Shown here one piece after another: positions 32,915-46,000 of a stretch of 64,000 nt of DNA (positions are counted from its first letter, which is position 1; the number at the start of each line of letters is the position of its first letter). The notes beneath the pieces are model-generated. The model was not told the DNA's origin. It worked only from the letters and a program-made list of their open reading frames with translations, and searched no databases. A program made the position numbers and the translations under genes. This stretch comes from Yamagishiella unicocca (lineage: Eukaryota; Chlorophyta; Chlorophyceae; Chlamydomonadales; Volvocaceae): positions 434,001 to 498,000 of the forward strand of contig BDSL01000037.1 of assembly GCA_003116995.1 (NCBI GenBank), read 5' to 3'.

Positions 32915-35670
32915 TGCACGAGGAAGCCGGAAGCACTGCGCCCCCACGTGCGATAACCACACAATTACGTGCTCACAAGATGTTTCTGGCTTGAACAATG
33001 CACAAGCCCGTATCAGCGAGCGGCTCGAAAAGCAAACCAAGGATGAGGCGCGCGCAATGCGGTAGTCTTCAGTACCTGATAACAAATCTATGATTACTTT
33101 GAATGTGATTTCAGGCTTTAAGTACCCGTCAGCTCCATGTGACGAGCAGCTATGGTCATACCTGAACCCGTAAATACGATAGTAACCGCCCGCCTTTTAC
33201 ATAATCGCGACAAGTCCAAAGAAGTCGCTTTTCCCGGGTGCGCATGTCACCTACGGTAGGTTTTGCAAACACTTACTTAGTTGGCGTTAAATATCCAGCC
33301 ACCCGGCGCACATCTCCACCGCCGCACTTCCTGCTGACTACCGGTACTAACCAAGTTCCACGTAGTACCAAATATCAAAGACCGACCCATCAATTTATTT
33401 GCTGATGACTAGCCGTTTGCTACGGGGCTGATGACTAGCCGTTTGCCTACGGGGCTGAACCACATCCCCCGGCTGCATGCATGATCCTACCCTAAATACC
33501 CTATGTCCGCACATATACTTTATGTAATAATATTGCAACCGAGGCATCCCGGGGCTTACGGCCGGAAAAACAGCGGTATCAGCCTGCCTTTCTTGTGTTG
33601 TATATGCCAAATTCTCCTGATTGCATCGGAAAAGCATGGTACAGGCGTCCGACGTATTTTCCCATACTGGCTTCCGTGGGTAGGGTCCCTACCTTACCCT
33701 GTTTCATGTACCGGTTTCAACGAACATGACGACACAGTGAAGTCATCACGGCGAAAACCACGTACTGTCAAACGCCGACAGTAATTTGGTGGGAAGCTAA
33801 AGAATGTACATTACCCATTTCCTTTATTTGGTAAGGCAACAATGATTACTAAAAGTCGTAGCACGCGAAAGGGTCAGTCCTGGACAGTAGTAGACCTCAA
33901 GCCCGCCCGACTGTCGGATGACCGACGGGAGGGACTCGCGGCTCAAGGAGCTCCCCAAGTACTTGTGCGGCCATAAAAACCAAGTAGTTAGAATTTTAGA
34001 CCGCCATCGCCGGCCTGAGTAGTTGTGTGCGGTAGATATAACGTTGCGCCCTAGCTATGGCACCGCGGGTGATCGAATGACCTCGCATAACAAGTGAATA
34101 TCACTATACATTAGAGTGTAGGCCAGCAAACGCAACATTCCCACCAAGGGACCAGACTGGCCCATAAAAGCATCTTTAGGAATGCAGGGATTGGCAATGC
34201 GAATCCGCTGCACGCATCAACAAGCAGGCATAGACGGAAACCCGACTCCAGAGTAAAGGAAGCAGCCCGCTACGTAGCAATGTGCTAGATAGCGTTATTT
34301 TACCGTTTTGGACTAGGTGTGGACTCCACCCCTACACACTCTGGGAAGGAAATAAAGAGGGTGCGAGGGGTTCCTCCGCGGCTTCCGCGGCTTCCGTCAA
34401 GTGCAGTCGGGTGCATTTTTAGATGATCAAGACCCTTACTTAAGATTAACTCTTTTAGAATGTATGGCTGGGGTTCCTCCCTTACGATGGCATTTCGGAA
34501 ATGTTACGGGAGCCCCTTGTCAGGAGAGAGACATGTCGACCGCAAAGCACTTACTTCCTCCTAACAATCGTGTCGCAGATGGCAGGATTGCTCAACAACT
34601 CTCGACGAAAGAACTTGTGATGGCTCCGCGGATAGTGGGCCGATCATTAGATGAAGTCCGGCTGTGTAAATATCCGTCTTGAATAAAACCTCAACTTATT
34701 ATAGTCGGCCATGAGGTTCATGGAAAGTGAACCGACGATGTGACCAGGGTATCGCGTCAGCGAACCGCCGTAGCCAGGCGGAAGCGGCTACACGTATTTC
34801 AACGGCCTTTACGGGCTTTACCCAAATCGTTGGAAGGCGTACCGTCGATGATGGTGTCGATCAGACATCACGACTATACCAATCATGTCCTCGTCCCTAC
34901 CTAAGCGATCGTGTCTAGGCTATGACCTTACACGCAGTGTAGGGTCGTATTATCCTCAGGTGATGTAACATGTCCGAGTACCGGTAATTGCACAAGGCAG
35001 GGCTCATCGGATACGAAGTCCATTAGGTTCGCAGTGTAGGCGTGCGGGTTGGTCAGGAAGCACCGTTCCATTGTGCTACTATTCTTTTTGCTGGTTGGCG
35101 CGGTGGTTGGCCCACCCGTGTGGGTTGTGCCTCTTCGTGGTTCGTCCCCCTGCCGCTTGCCGCCCACCCCTTTTGGCAAATTGCGCAAATTGCGCGGGGT
35201 GATCCAGAGGCGGTTAAAAGGCTGAGATGGGGGATGGGGAACTTGCGCGGCCGAAGTAAGGCCACGCGATATGTGCGTAAATTAGCGTAAATACCAAGCC
35301 AAGTTCTGAGTTACAGTGCTAAGTTACAGTAAATTTGCGCTATCGCATCCTGATTCAACTTACTCGCAGCAAATGTAATAGCGAAAGTTAATTAGAGATG
35401 TCAGCGCCGGTGGAGGGTGGGAGCAACCCTCCACCGGCGCTCCGTGCACACTACTCCACAACTGACACACCCTACAGTCCTGGCCTACCCTTCGCCATCC
35501 CATGCACTTTCCACCCCTTTTGGCACTTGGGCTGCTCTGCCCGGGCTTTTTATTGTCACCTGTTCCCGCTTTCGTGCGGGTTGCACGTGTCGTTTTGTGG
35601 TGCTTGGCGGTTGGCTGTGCTTTTGCGTCTTGGCTGCTGTTTTGGGCGGGGTGGCGTTTGTTGTGCCTTT
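32915..35670. other. Gene-free, lower-GC region
   Basis: No coding evidence on either strand. The left end should hold the HRGP promoter. A 29-bp direct duplication (GCTGATGACTAGCCGTTTGC twice) lies at 33400-33453. The rest is unique-looking, moderately AT-rich sequence with short random ORFs. Confidence 0.55.
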
Positions 35671-35687
35671 GCATGGGCTTTTCCTCT

Positions 35688-35712
35688 TGTCCTGGGTTCG
35701 CCCGCGCTTGGG
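35688..35712 (+). repeat. Dispersed CTTGTCCTGGGTTCGCCCG word
   Basis: Near-identical words occur at about 43158-43180 (same orientation) and 43485-43507 (inverted). They may mark ends of the repeat block that spans 35.7-43.5 kb. Confidence 0.6.
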
Positions 35713-35914
35713 GTGACTGTAACCTATCGTCATCAACAACCGATGCCCATAAATCACAAACACCAAACCACACGCGGCCAGGGTTCTACAAAAGGTAGGG
35801 GTTCTACAAAAGGATGGCCAAGGGTAGCGCCCCGCGAACGGGTGGGCACACTAGCCAAACAGAGGAAGGCCGGCCCCAACCATACATATGTGGCAAGCCT
35901 CTGGGTCCTAAACA

Positions 35915-36270
35915 CTCCCTATGGCAGTCAAATCTTCGTAATAGGCTAATAAGACACTCATAAAGGGTTAACGAGCCTTCTTACGAGCCCTCGTAAAGGG
36001 TCTTGTAAGACGTTACAAGGTGTCTCGTAAGTCGTAAACGCTTAAGACTATTATGATCCCTCTTAAGAGTGTATTATGATCCCTCTTAAGAGGGCCATTA
36101 CGAAAGGTCGTAAGTAGTTCGTAAGTCGTTAACGGTTACGAGTCTTAACGGCCTTTTAAGAAGTGTATTATGATCCCTCTTAAGAGGACCATAACGAAAG
36201 GTCGTAAGTAGTTAACGTTTATGAAGGTCTTAACGGCCTTTTAAGACGGCTTCTTAAACGTTTAATACAT
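35915..36270. repeat. AT-rich palindromic block (left)
   Basis: Dense short palindromes: CCCTCTTAAGAGGG three times, ATTATGATCCCTCTTAAGAG repeated, and many CGTAAG/CTTACG pairs. Its outer edge (CCCTATGGCAGTCAAATC.. at 35921) reappears inverted at about 43010-43047. Confidence 0.8.
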
Positions 36271-36377
36271 TGCGAGAATTGGTGTAGTAAATAGTGCCAG
36301 GATTTGTGCATAGTCAATGCCTAGCCAATTGGTATTTATTAATACCTTTCGTATGTAGGGATGCATAACTTATAATA

Positions 36378-38992
36378 TTGCACCGTCTGAAGCGACTTAC
36401 ACTCCCGATGCCGATAATACACAGACTTGCTCTTATCCGGCCTTAGGGCGTCCGATACCGGCCCGGTAGCCCAGCCAATTGCACCGTCTGAAGCGGCTTG
36501 CACTCCCGATGCCGATACTGAAACGAAAATACACAGACTTGCTCTTATCCTGCCTTAGGGTGTCCACTACCGGCCCGGTAGCCCAGCCAATTGCACCGTC
36601 TGAAGCGACTTACACTCCCGATGCCGATAGTGTAACGAAAAACCAACGGACACGCTATTATCCGGCCTTACGGTGTCCGCTACCGGCCCGGTAGCCCAGC
36701 CAATTGCACCGTCTGAAGCGACTTGCGCTCCCGATGCCGATACTGAAACGAAAAACACACAGACTTGCTCTTATCCGGCCTTAGGGCGTCCGCTACCGGC
36801 CCGGTAGCCCAGCCAATTGCACCGTCTGAAGCGACTTGCGCTCCCGATGCCGATACTGAAACGAAAAACACACAGACTTGCTCTTATCCGGCCTTACAGC
36901 GTCCGCTACCGGCCCGGTAGCCCAGCCAATTGCACCGTCTGAAGCGACTTACACTCCCGATGCCGATAGTGTAACGAAAAACCAACGGACACGCTATTAT
37001 CCGGCCTTACGGTGTCCGCTACCGGCCCGGTAGCCCAGCCAATTGCACCGTCTGAAGCGACTTACACTCCCGATGCCGATAGTGTAACGAAAAACCAACG
37101 GACACGCTATTATCCGGCCTTACGGTGTCCGCTACCGGCCCGGTAGCCCAGCCAATTGCACCGTCTGAAGCGACTTGCACTCCAGATGCCGATACTGAAA
37201 CGAAAAACACACAGACTTGCTCTTATCCGGCCTTACAGCGTCCGCTACCGGCCCGGTAGCCCAGCCAATTGCACCGTCTGAAGCGACTTACACTCCCGAT
37301 GCCGATAGTGTAACGAAAAACCAACGGACACGCTATTATCCGGCCTTACGGTGTCCGCTACCGGCCCGGTAGCCCAGCCAATTGCACCGTCTAAAGCGAC
37401 TTGCACTCCCGATGCCGATAGTGTAACGAAAAACCAACGGACACGCTATTATCCGGCCTTACGGTGTCCGCTACCAGCCCGGTAGCCCAGCCAATTGCAC
37501 CGTCTAAAGCGACTTGCACTCCCGATGCCGATAGTGTAACGAAAAACCAACGGACACGCTATTATCCGGCCTTACGGTGTCCGCTACCGGCCCGGTAGCC
37601 CAGCCAATTGCACCGTCTGAAGCGGCTTGCACTCCCGATGCCGATACTGAAACGAAAACCCACCGACACGCTATTATCCGGGCTTACAGTGTCCACTACC
37701 GGCCCGGTAGCCCAGCCAATTGCACCGTCTGAAGCGGCTTGCACTCCCGATGCCGATACTGAAACGAAAATACACAGACTTGCTCTTATCCTGCCTTAGG
37801 GTGTCCACTACCGGCCCGGTAGCCCAGCCAATTGCACCGTCTGAAGCGGCTTGCACTCCCGATGCCGATACTGAAACGAAAATACACAGACTTGCTCTTA
37901 TCCGGCCTTAGGGTGTCCACTACCGGCCCGGTAGCCCAGCCAATTGCACCGTCTGAAGCGACTTGCGCTCCCGATGCCGATACTGAAACGAAAAACACAC
38001 AGACTTGCTCTTATCCGGCCTTACAGCGTCCGCTACCGGCCCGGTAGCCCAGCCAATTGCACCGTCTGAAGCGACTTGCGCTCCAGATGCCGATAGTGTA
38101 ACGATAAACACACAGACTTGCTCTTATCCGGCCTTACAGCGTCCGCTACCGGCCCGGTAGCCCAGCCAATTGCACCGTCTGAAGCGACTTACACTCCCGA
38201 TGCCGATAGTGTAACGAAAAACCAACGGACACGCTATTATCCGGCCTTACGGTGTCCGCTACCGGCCCGGTAGCCCAGCCAATTGCACCGTCTGAAGCGA
38301 CTTGCACTCCAGATGCCGATACTGAAACGAAAAACACACAGACTTGCTCTTATCCGGCCTTATGGTGTCCGCTACCGGCCCGGTAGCCCAGCCAATTGCA
38401 CCGTCTGAAGCGACTTACACTCCCGATGCCGATAGTGTAACGAAAAACCAACGGACACGCTATTATCCGGCCTTACGGTGTCCGCTACCGGCCCGGTAGC
38501 CCAGCCAATTGCACCGTCTAAACCGACTTGCACTCCCGATGCCGATAGTGTAACGAAAAACCAACGGACACGCTATTATCCGGCCTTACGGTGTCCACTA
38601 CCGGCCCGGTAGCCCAGCCAATTGCACCGTCTAACAAAACCGACTTGCACTCCCGATGCCGATAGTGTAACGAAAAACCAACGGACACGCTATTATCCGG
38701 CCTTATGGTGTCCGCTACCGGCCCGGTAGCCCAGCCAATTGCACCGTCTAAAGCGACTTGCACTCTCGTCGCCAATATTGTAACGAAAACCCACCGACAC
38801 GCTATTATCCGGGCTTACAGTGTCCACTACCGGCCCGGTAGCGCAGCCAATTGCACCGTCTAAAGCGACTTGCACTCTCGTCGCCAATATTGTAACGAAA
38901 ACCAACGGACACGCTATTATCCGGCCTTACGGTGTCCGCTACCGGCCCGGTAGGTAGCGCAGCCAATTGCACCGCCTTAAGCGACTTGGGAC
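36378..38992 (+). repeat. 113-bp satellite, 24 copies
   Basis: The word GCACCGTCT (last copy GCACCGCCT) recurs 24 times at about 113-bp spacing. Each unit holds the palindrome TACCGGCCCGGTA and AGCCCAGCCAATTGCACC. Two main sub-types exist: one with GTGTAACGAAAAACCAACGG, the other with CTGAAACGAAAAACACACAG. They are interleaved, and the last copies (38730 on) diverge (CTCGTCGCCAATATTG). The 60-70 aa ORFs here are repeat artefacts. Confidence 0.97.
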
Positions 38993-40066
38993 TCGGGAGG
39001 CGGGACAGTTTCGACTGGGCCTCAAGTTTTGAGCCTTGGATCCGGAGCAATGGTGAGTCTTCCAGCGCGTCCAACACGCAAATTAATTACTGTGCCTCTT
39101 AAACGCGCTATGGCGTTTAGGTCCGCCGCTGCACTGCAAACGCTCGCGGTAGTCCTTCTGGTGATCTGTCTGTACTGTAGTCGAGTCCTTCCGAACCGGC
39201 CTCTAGGCTAGGTGGTACGGATACATCGTTCCGTTTGTTCCGGTAGGTCAGCTTCGTCGATTCTTGTACACTCGGCCCTATGCTGTCTTCTTGTCTCCCG
39301 CCGCAGGCGGGTCCATCCGACGGACCTGCTGGCCTGGCGGGCGCGCGTGCTGTGCAGCCCAACCCAGCAGCCGGACCGCGGCCGGTAAGATGCCATGGGC
39401 TACAATTGACCCTCACACCGCGTCCGTATACAACAAAGGCGGTCGTCTAACCCGATCGTGTGCCTTTCGTTGCCAGGGCCTTAACTGCTCTCGTTATCAG
39501 GAAATCACTTCAGCGACCGGTTTTGGTGGGACCGTGCTCCCGCGCGACCAAAGTCCCGGTTGCAAGTTCTTTGGGAACTCGTTGACTGTTGCTTGTATGT
39601 TTCGCGAAATCCCCAAACCGGTAGTTCTGACTACCACCACTTTTGGACTAAGTGGTGTATTCTACAGGGTGCGTGGTTGCATTGTGGTAGTGTGTGGACT
39701 CATTCCCCTGAGCCGGAGGGTATGACCGGGCCTCACATGCGGGTAGGCACCTGAGTTCTGCCGCGCGCCGTGCCAACACCTGCTCTGCGCGGCAGGGCCG
39801 AGACCGTGCGTGTTGATCGATGGGGGTTTATTTCCGATGTCTAGATGCGGCTGAGGGGGGTTGAGAAGAAAATCCGCGAATCCACGGCCGGCTGAGGGGG
39901 GGCCCTATGGCAGCCAGATGCGGATTTCCGATAGCCAGATGCGTGGGACGGGGGCCCCTGCGGCGGCCAGGTGCAGCTTAGCCCGCAGCCCGATGCGGCT
40001 TTCAAGGTGTCCAGATGCCGCTGCCAGCCAGATGCCGTTCAGGTACTCACCCCCTAGACACCATGT

Positions 40067-40483
40067 GTGGTGGCGGTTGGCTGTGGATGGGATCCCCCTA
40101 TCCTGCTCGGGAACTCTCATATGCGGACTGCAGCAGCAGCCCCCTGTGGGTGCGGTGTGCCGGCTGGAGAGCGTCCAGGGGCGGGTATCCCCCGCCTACA
40201 CCACTTTTGGTTCTGCACGGTGGATCAAGCAGCAGTGATTGCCCAACTCGAGACCCAGCTCGGTGCAGGGGTGACACGGGCGCAAGTTTGGTTGGTACAA
40301 GCACCTTTCGGGGTACAGCCCTGCGTCTGGGATGTAGTAGTCCTGGCGGCTATTACTGACATGGAGGTGGGGCGCCGGTTTATGGCCGCGGCCTTGAAAA
40401 GGGTGGGTGCTGGTGGTCCCCCTCTTACTCCGGGAAGTGGTCTTCTGGATCGTGCCATTCGCCGTGGGGTGGTGGAGTTTTAG
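40067..40483 (+). other. Coding-like orphan ORF, plus strand
   Basis: An open frame whose second half looks like protein: FWFCTVDQAAVIAQLETQLG, TRAQVWLVQAPFGVQPCVWD, then VVVLAAITDMEVGRRFMAAA and a hydrophilic end. Amino-acid usage is balanced, unlike the chance ORFs around it. The family is not recognised. Its place inside a repeat block suggests a mobile-element remnant. Confidence 0.3.
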
Positions 40484-40951
40484 GCCATTCTGAGGTATTA
40501 TATGGTTCGACCTCCATATAGGCGTGGTTGTTTGATTTGCATCATAGAAAGGTTGCAGAGGTGATGCGGGGCCGCCGTTCGTCCATTGGACAGGGCCCAA
40601 CTAACACAAGGTAGACGAAGTCTCGGCCTTACGGGTTATTCGTGCGGTGCGCTCGTGGTACTGGATTCGGTGCATGTCAGGGCATATCAAATAGCCCTTA
40701 TAACTCATGTAGAGGGTATCGGGCGTCCATGCGGGTGATATGAGCCGGGGAATCGGTGGGAACACGGGTGCTATTGGTGGGAACAAGCACGGTGCATGTC
40801 ATGACCGTGTTCTCAATATTTTAGGCCGCGTTCCCACCCTTGCGAGTGGTCCGGACATATCAAATAGTCCTTATCCGTCATACTAAGGGTTGCGCTTGAT
40901 GAGGCAGCGTAGGGTTAGTTCCGATTTTTACTGGCTCATTAGTGTCATTAC

Positions 40952-41245
40952 TCAGCGAGAGGGCCCTATACTCGGATGAGGGCCCCAGGGCCGGGCCCTC
41001 CTGCGTCCTGCCTGTAGGAAGCAAACACGGAGTTGAATATTTACTACGTTCGATATAATCATACTGTATTTTGAAATCGGAACAGCATTCGCCCATTCAG
41101 GGAACACTGCTGCGAACACGAAGCGGTCGGAGGCGTAGTGCTGGCGCATTTTCCACAATAACTTATCAAAAAATGATGGTGCATAAGGTTGAAATAGGAC
41201 AGAATAAGAAACTAGTGCGGCGAGACTGCGGTTGACCAGCGGCAT
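40952..41245 (-). other. Coding-like orphan ORF, minus strand
   Basis: An open frame with YSVLFQPYAPSFFDKLLWKM and RQHYASDRFVFAAVFPEWAN, rich in aromatic residues and not low-complexity. No partner exon and no recognised family. Possibly a fragment of a mobile-element protein. Confidence 0.3.
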
Positions 41246-42689
41246 CGCGCGCCCAAATTCAAACAGGTGGAATAGTCACCGATTGGCAGAGAAGCTTTGG
41301 CCCTCTTGTCTCGATTACGCTTATCTCAACGGCGGATGGAGCCAGGTCACTACGACGTGGTGCCCGGCTGCCATGACGACATCCTTAACGAGTTCTCCCT
41401 GGACGCATCACAGAGTCGAAACGATCGTCTTCTGCAATTATTAATGTTGGCATTACAGATATGTTGAGAGTGGATTGCATATTCTCGCAGTGACGGACCC
41501 ATCCATGCGCTGATGCCATCAAGGACGGGCGACAGCGAACGCCAGTGCGCAAGGGTGAGTAAGGGATAAGTGGAAAGATTTGCTAATAACACGATTTCAA
41601 GGTGATATACGAGATCACGTACAAAGTAAGCACTGCAAACGGACTACCATGCCTTGTTGCAACGCTACGTACTTTGCTCGCTGCTGTAAACTCGCTTTGA
41701 TTAACCCGAAGTCTACGTCGTACTTCACAGGTGAACCCCGTGCAGTGGAGCAAGGCACGGACGCCTGGGGCTGAAGGGGGGAGGAGCGCAGTGGTGCGTG
41801 CACTTGCAAACCCGTGAGGTAAGGGGAAATTTAAAGGGCACCTTAACATTACAATCTCACTCGTCGCCTTATCAACCCGCTTGATATCCACTAGTTGCGC
41901 GATACTTTGCTTTGCAGGTGGCCATCCTGCAGAAGAGCACCGCACTGACACAGAGCGAGGAGGAGGTAGGATCTACGTGCCTCCAGCTGTGCCTCCAGCT
42001 GTGCGTGCACGTGCAAACGGAAAGCGTGTTCAACCGTGGGCATAAAGGGTCCACGAGAGGTCACCTGCACCGACTAAATATCAGTATACTATATTGCCTG
42101 CTTAACATGTACCGATGCGTACGTGCTGTACTACTCGGGTGTTGCCTAGTCCAATGATGGATGTACATTAGTTGCACTGGTGTACATGGCGCTTGTGGGC
42201 TGGTGGTACCGTTGCTGGAGCAGGTGACACCAGCCACTAGACGTCATGGCTAGCTACTTCCGCAGCGAGAATAATGTCGGGCCTAATATATTTGTGGTCA
42301 TCAGTTGTCCTACCTGCCCGGTGGTGGGTGGCGTGGCTAGTGGCCTTACTTGTAGGATAGGACATAATCTAGCAATAATGGTCGACCGGACTGGTCTGAT
42401 GCAAGTCGATATGCTCGATCCGAAATGTCTTTGACTGTGGCAGTAGTTGGAGACCACCACAGACCTGTTTGGTGCAGTTGGTTGGAGACCACCGCAGACC
42501 TGTTTGGTGCAGTTGGATGGGCTCAACCGGACTGGATCGGTCATAGGTAGGGAAGTAAGGGTCGACTGGTTAGGTCTGATTTAATCGGAACGGTCATAGA
42601 TAGGCAAGGCGTGACCGGGCGGACTAGTATGCAAGGGTGAAGGACTGAACCATGTAACGACAATGGACGAAGTCCGAATACCCTCAACC

Positions 42690-43050
42690 CGGCATGTTAC
42701 ATACCATCATGATAAGCCTGTTACAAGGTCAGGACTACTAACAGCCTTTAGGCCTAGATAAGACGTTAGGAGCCCATAGTGTCTTAAGAGACCTCTTTTC
42801 CCTATTACTAGCCTTATAATGTCTTACGAGGTTACGACTCTTAATAGCCTTTAGACCTGTATAAGACAATCTGACCCCATAGCGTCGTATGAGACCATTA
42901 AGACCGTCTTAAACGGTTATGAGCCCTCTTAATGGTTATGAGGTTAGTAGTTCGGACCTAAGGAACGACTATACGACCCCTAACTTCTTAATAGCCCTCG
43001 TAGCCCTCGTTATTAGCCTATTAAGAGGATTTGACTGCCATAGGGACTAG
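42690..43050. repeat. AT-rich palindromic block (right, inverted edge)
   Basis: Same style as 35915-36270 (TCTTAAGAG-type palindromes, TTACGAG and CTTAATAGCC words). Its right edge, read on the minus strand, repeats the left block's outer edge over about 40 bp. Confidence 0.75.
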
Positions 43051-46000
43051 CGGTAGCAGTTACGTGAACATTTCGTTGCCAACATGCAAAAACAATTGTA
43101 TAGCCATCATGAAGCGATGACTGACTTCCGATTTGTTATATAATAAGATGTCGGGCCCCTCTTTTTGTCCTGGGTTCGCCCGGGCTTGTGACATCCTATC
43201 ATGAACTAATGAATCGAAAATCCGTCGCATACATGCACCCACATACATCCACGGATTGCCCTTACTTAATTTGCACGTTGAGTTTCAGCGCGGGGAATAC
43301 TTTCGTCGTCACTGCTGTTATTGTTTGGATCCATCATTTAATCGTCCTCGGGTCCAGCACGAAGACGGACCCGCATACATCAGCCTTCAGCCATGCATCC
43401 ACCCGTGACAGCTTCTTGGGGATCCTTGAAGCGGCAACTTGCGGTCCAATTGCGAATAAAAATAATTGTATAGTGTCCTCAAGCCGGGCGGACCCAGGAT
43501 AAGAGGAGGCAAGGGAAAATGTAATGCGCAGGCAGACCAGGGCAGACCCTACCACCCTGAACGTTCAGTTTTCCTGACATACGTATGCATGCACATCGTT
43601 ATTCATGCGGATTATTGCGTAATGATGCCCAGAAGTTGGCGAGCACGTGGGACACATGTTGCTGCACTTCAACGATAAGCCCTCCAGAACCTGCGACGAA
43701 ATCGATCGCCCGCCTTGCTCGAACAGGCAGGCCACAACGCGAGAACTGAAGATTATACACACCCTTACCTGGCTGTGTGCTAATGATGCCACTATGCGTG
43801 GCATAGTGTTCATGCATATATACCCGCGTTGAAGGCAATCAATGACTCAAAACAAATTACTCATAACTTCCTACTCTCCTACTTACACTATTCGATTCGG
43901 GACGGCGGTTCAGTGAGACCCTGTGAGACTGTCTATTAGAGTAAGGGGTGAATTACCAGTACGTGAAAATCGTCCTTTGCGCTTCTCGACTGTGAATGTT
44001 GTAGGATCGGTGCTGTCTGCCGGCAGATCCGCACACCTACGTACACTGCTACCCCTTGGGCGGACTCTGATGATCCTTAAACGATGGGGAGCAGTCGAAC
44101 CCCTCGATTCCAGGGCAGATCGGCTGCTGGCCCCTCCTTCTCCCTTACACAGCCCCGACAGGCCGCCTTCACAGGTTTGCCGGTAGTCAGTCCCAGCATG
44201 CGCCCACAAAATCGGTGTCAGACGGCCTATCCTGCCCCTGTCGTGTAAACGGTTTTCATGCCACCCCCCGGACGTCGAGGAAACGGTTCTTTTTTTTGCA
44301 TGCCACCCCACCCGTGCAACGTGCTACTAATGTCAGACTGGGACGCAAATTAGCTACGCAACGCTCTAAAAAAAACTACCAGGAATTCCAATGGGACGCC
44401 TTTTTTATTCAAAGGGCTTCGTTCGTGTGGTCGTGTCGCCGAGGGGCACGACGTTTTTCAGTGCCGCACGGGGAATGAAATCCAAGCCCTGGCCGAATCT
44501 TCTTTGTTCCTTCGCTGTAGGCGTTAAGAACAAGCGCAGCATGCCCTTTGCGCTGAGGGCGTATTAATAAGCTCCTGTCCGGTCCGCACCTCAGTTTGCA
44601 TGGCACGTGTAAATTTGCAGACACAGGGGCTTTGCACTGCAAACGAACATAACACAAAGGCATATTGTGAAAAGGTTGTACTGTATTGATAGCATCTAAA
44701 TGTTTGCAGGTCAAGTACATCGTCAGTACAGCCGCTAGCCGTGCGACTCGCAACGCGTCGCACGTCGTACGACGTGCAAGCATTAAAGCATACCCGCGAG
44801 CCGCGACGCAGGGATACAAACATAAAACCTTAACATAACCCAATTGTGTCGACAAAGCTTGCCGGAGCCAGACAACCGTGCCATAAAAACAAGCGCGGAC
44901 GACGTACGGTCTACAGCGCCTGCAATGAATACGACTACGGTGGCTGTCATGAACTCATGATACTAACGGCAATTTTGATAGAAGCCTAAATGGTGTCGCT
45001 CCTGCCGATGATGCCTGTTACGACAGTGGCTACGAGTCGGCTGACGAGGGCGGCCGAAGGAAACGCCGATAAACCCGAGGCCGAGGAAAGAAAGTCAGCG
45101 TTATGGCGGGGCGTGACCCTAAGGGACAACCTGTCCCAACATAGGGTTCCAAACTATCACAAGCAAGTAGGTATGCAAAGAGTTCGTCAACGCTCCTACG
45201 CCCGTAATTAAAACGAGGAAGAAGGAGATGAGGGAGCTGGAACAGCTCAGTGCGAAAGTACAACCTCATGGGCCAGACAGCTATAAAGCTCACAGGCACG
45301 AGTGCCTCACCGAATAGATACAGACAAATAGAATGCCGGCAGAAGGAAACATTGGCCGAACACCTGCCGACGGCAAGGCGAAAACCACCAACCGACGAAA
45401 CGCAAAGCAGCCTTTGGTGGTGGGACGAGCGACGTCTTCTCTGGTTGGGACCGCAGCAGGAGCGCTCGCCCGCTGCCATCCTGCCCTTTCCCCCAGCTCC
45501 AACACCACCGGCACCAGCACAATGCGCTCCTGCCCGCCGGGGCCCGCCGCTCAGCGAGAGGCTTTGGGCCCCGTCGGACTGCACCCCGCCTGGCGGAGCG
45601 ACGTGCAGGCTTAATAGCATGTCGACCCGCGCGGCGAGCTTTGGAGGTTGAGGTTATCAATGCACGCAGTGTGTGGACCAAGTTACATTTCGAACGGCGG
45701 TTGTCGATATTCCTAGGTAGGGGCTGCGGCGCCCCTCAGGGCCAGGCGAGGCCAGGCTCGGAGCCCCGAGGTAGGAGTCTCATCCCGAATGCTGGTCCTT
45801 GTGCCTCCACGGTGTGCAGGTTACATGTCTGCGGCAACTCCAGCAGCCGCACTGGGTGCACTGGGTGTCCGCATCCTCGCGTTTTCCAAGTTTCCCTTAT
45901 ACCTCTCCTGCAGCCGCTGATAGCCACAGCAGCCTCGTTACCTATCACCATGGCTGAATACTTAACTGCTGAAACCTATGAGGCCATGACTCGCCTCCGT

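Larger units (their letters stand above)
38993..42640. other. Repeat-block interior, no confident gene
   Basis: Between the satellite and the right palindromic block. It contains a family 2 fragment at 39855-39895, degenerate CCAGATGC repeats at 39910-40045, two coding-like orphan ORFs listed separately, and a direct repeat with GGAGACCACC and CAGACCTGTTTGGTGCAGTT at 42448-42516. No introns or family motifs could be established. Confidence 0.5.

Noticed and set aside
36378..38992. CRISPR array
   Set aside because: The whole 113-bp unit is repeated, with no unique spacers, and the context is eukaryotic.
36479..39077. Some fifteen 60-90 aa ORFs reading GAIGWATGPVADT or VAQPIAPSEA
   Set aside because: They are translations of the 113-bp satellite, with no start or stop logic of their own.
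39264..39725. 153-aa plus-strand ORF
   Set aside because: It has Cys-containing but otherwise random composition, no splice partner and no motif.
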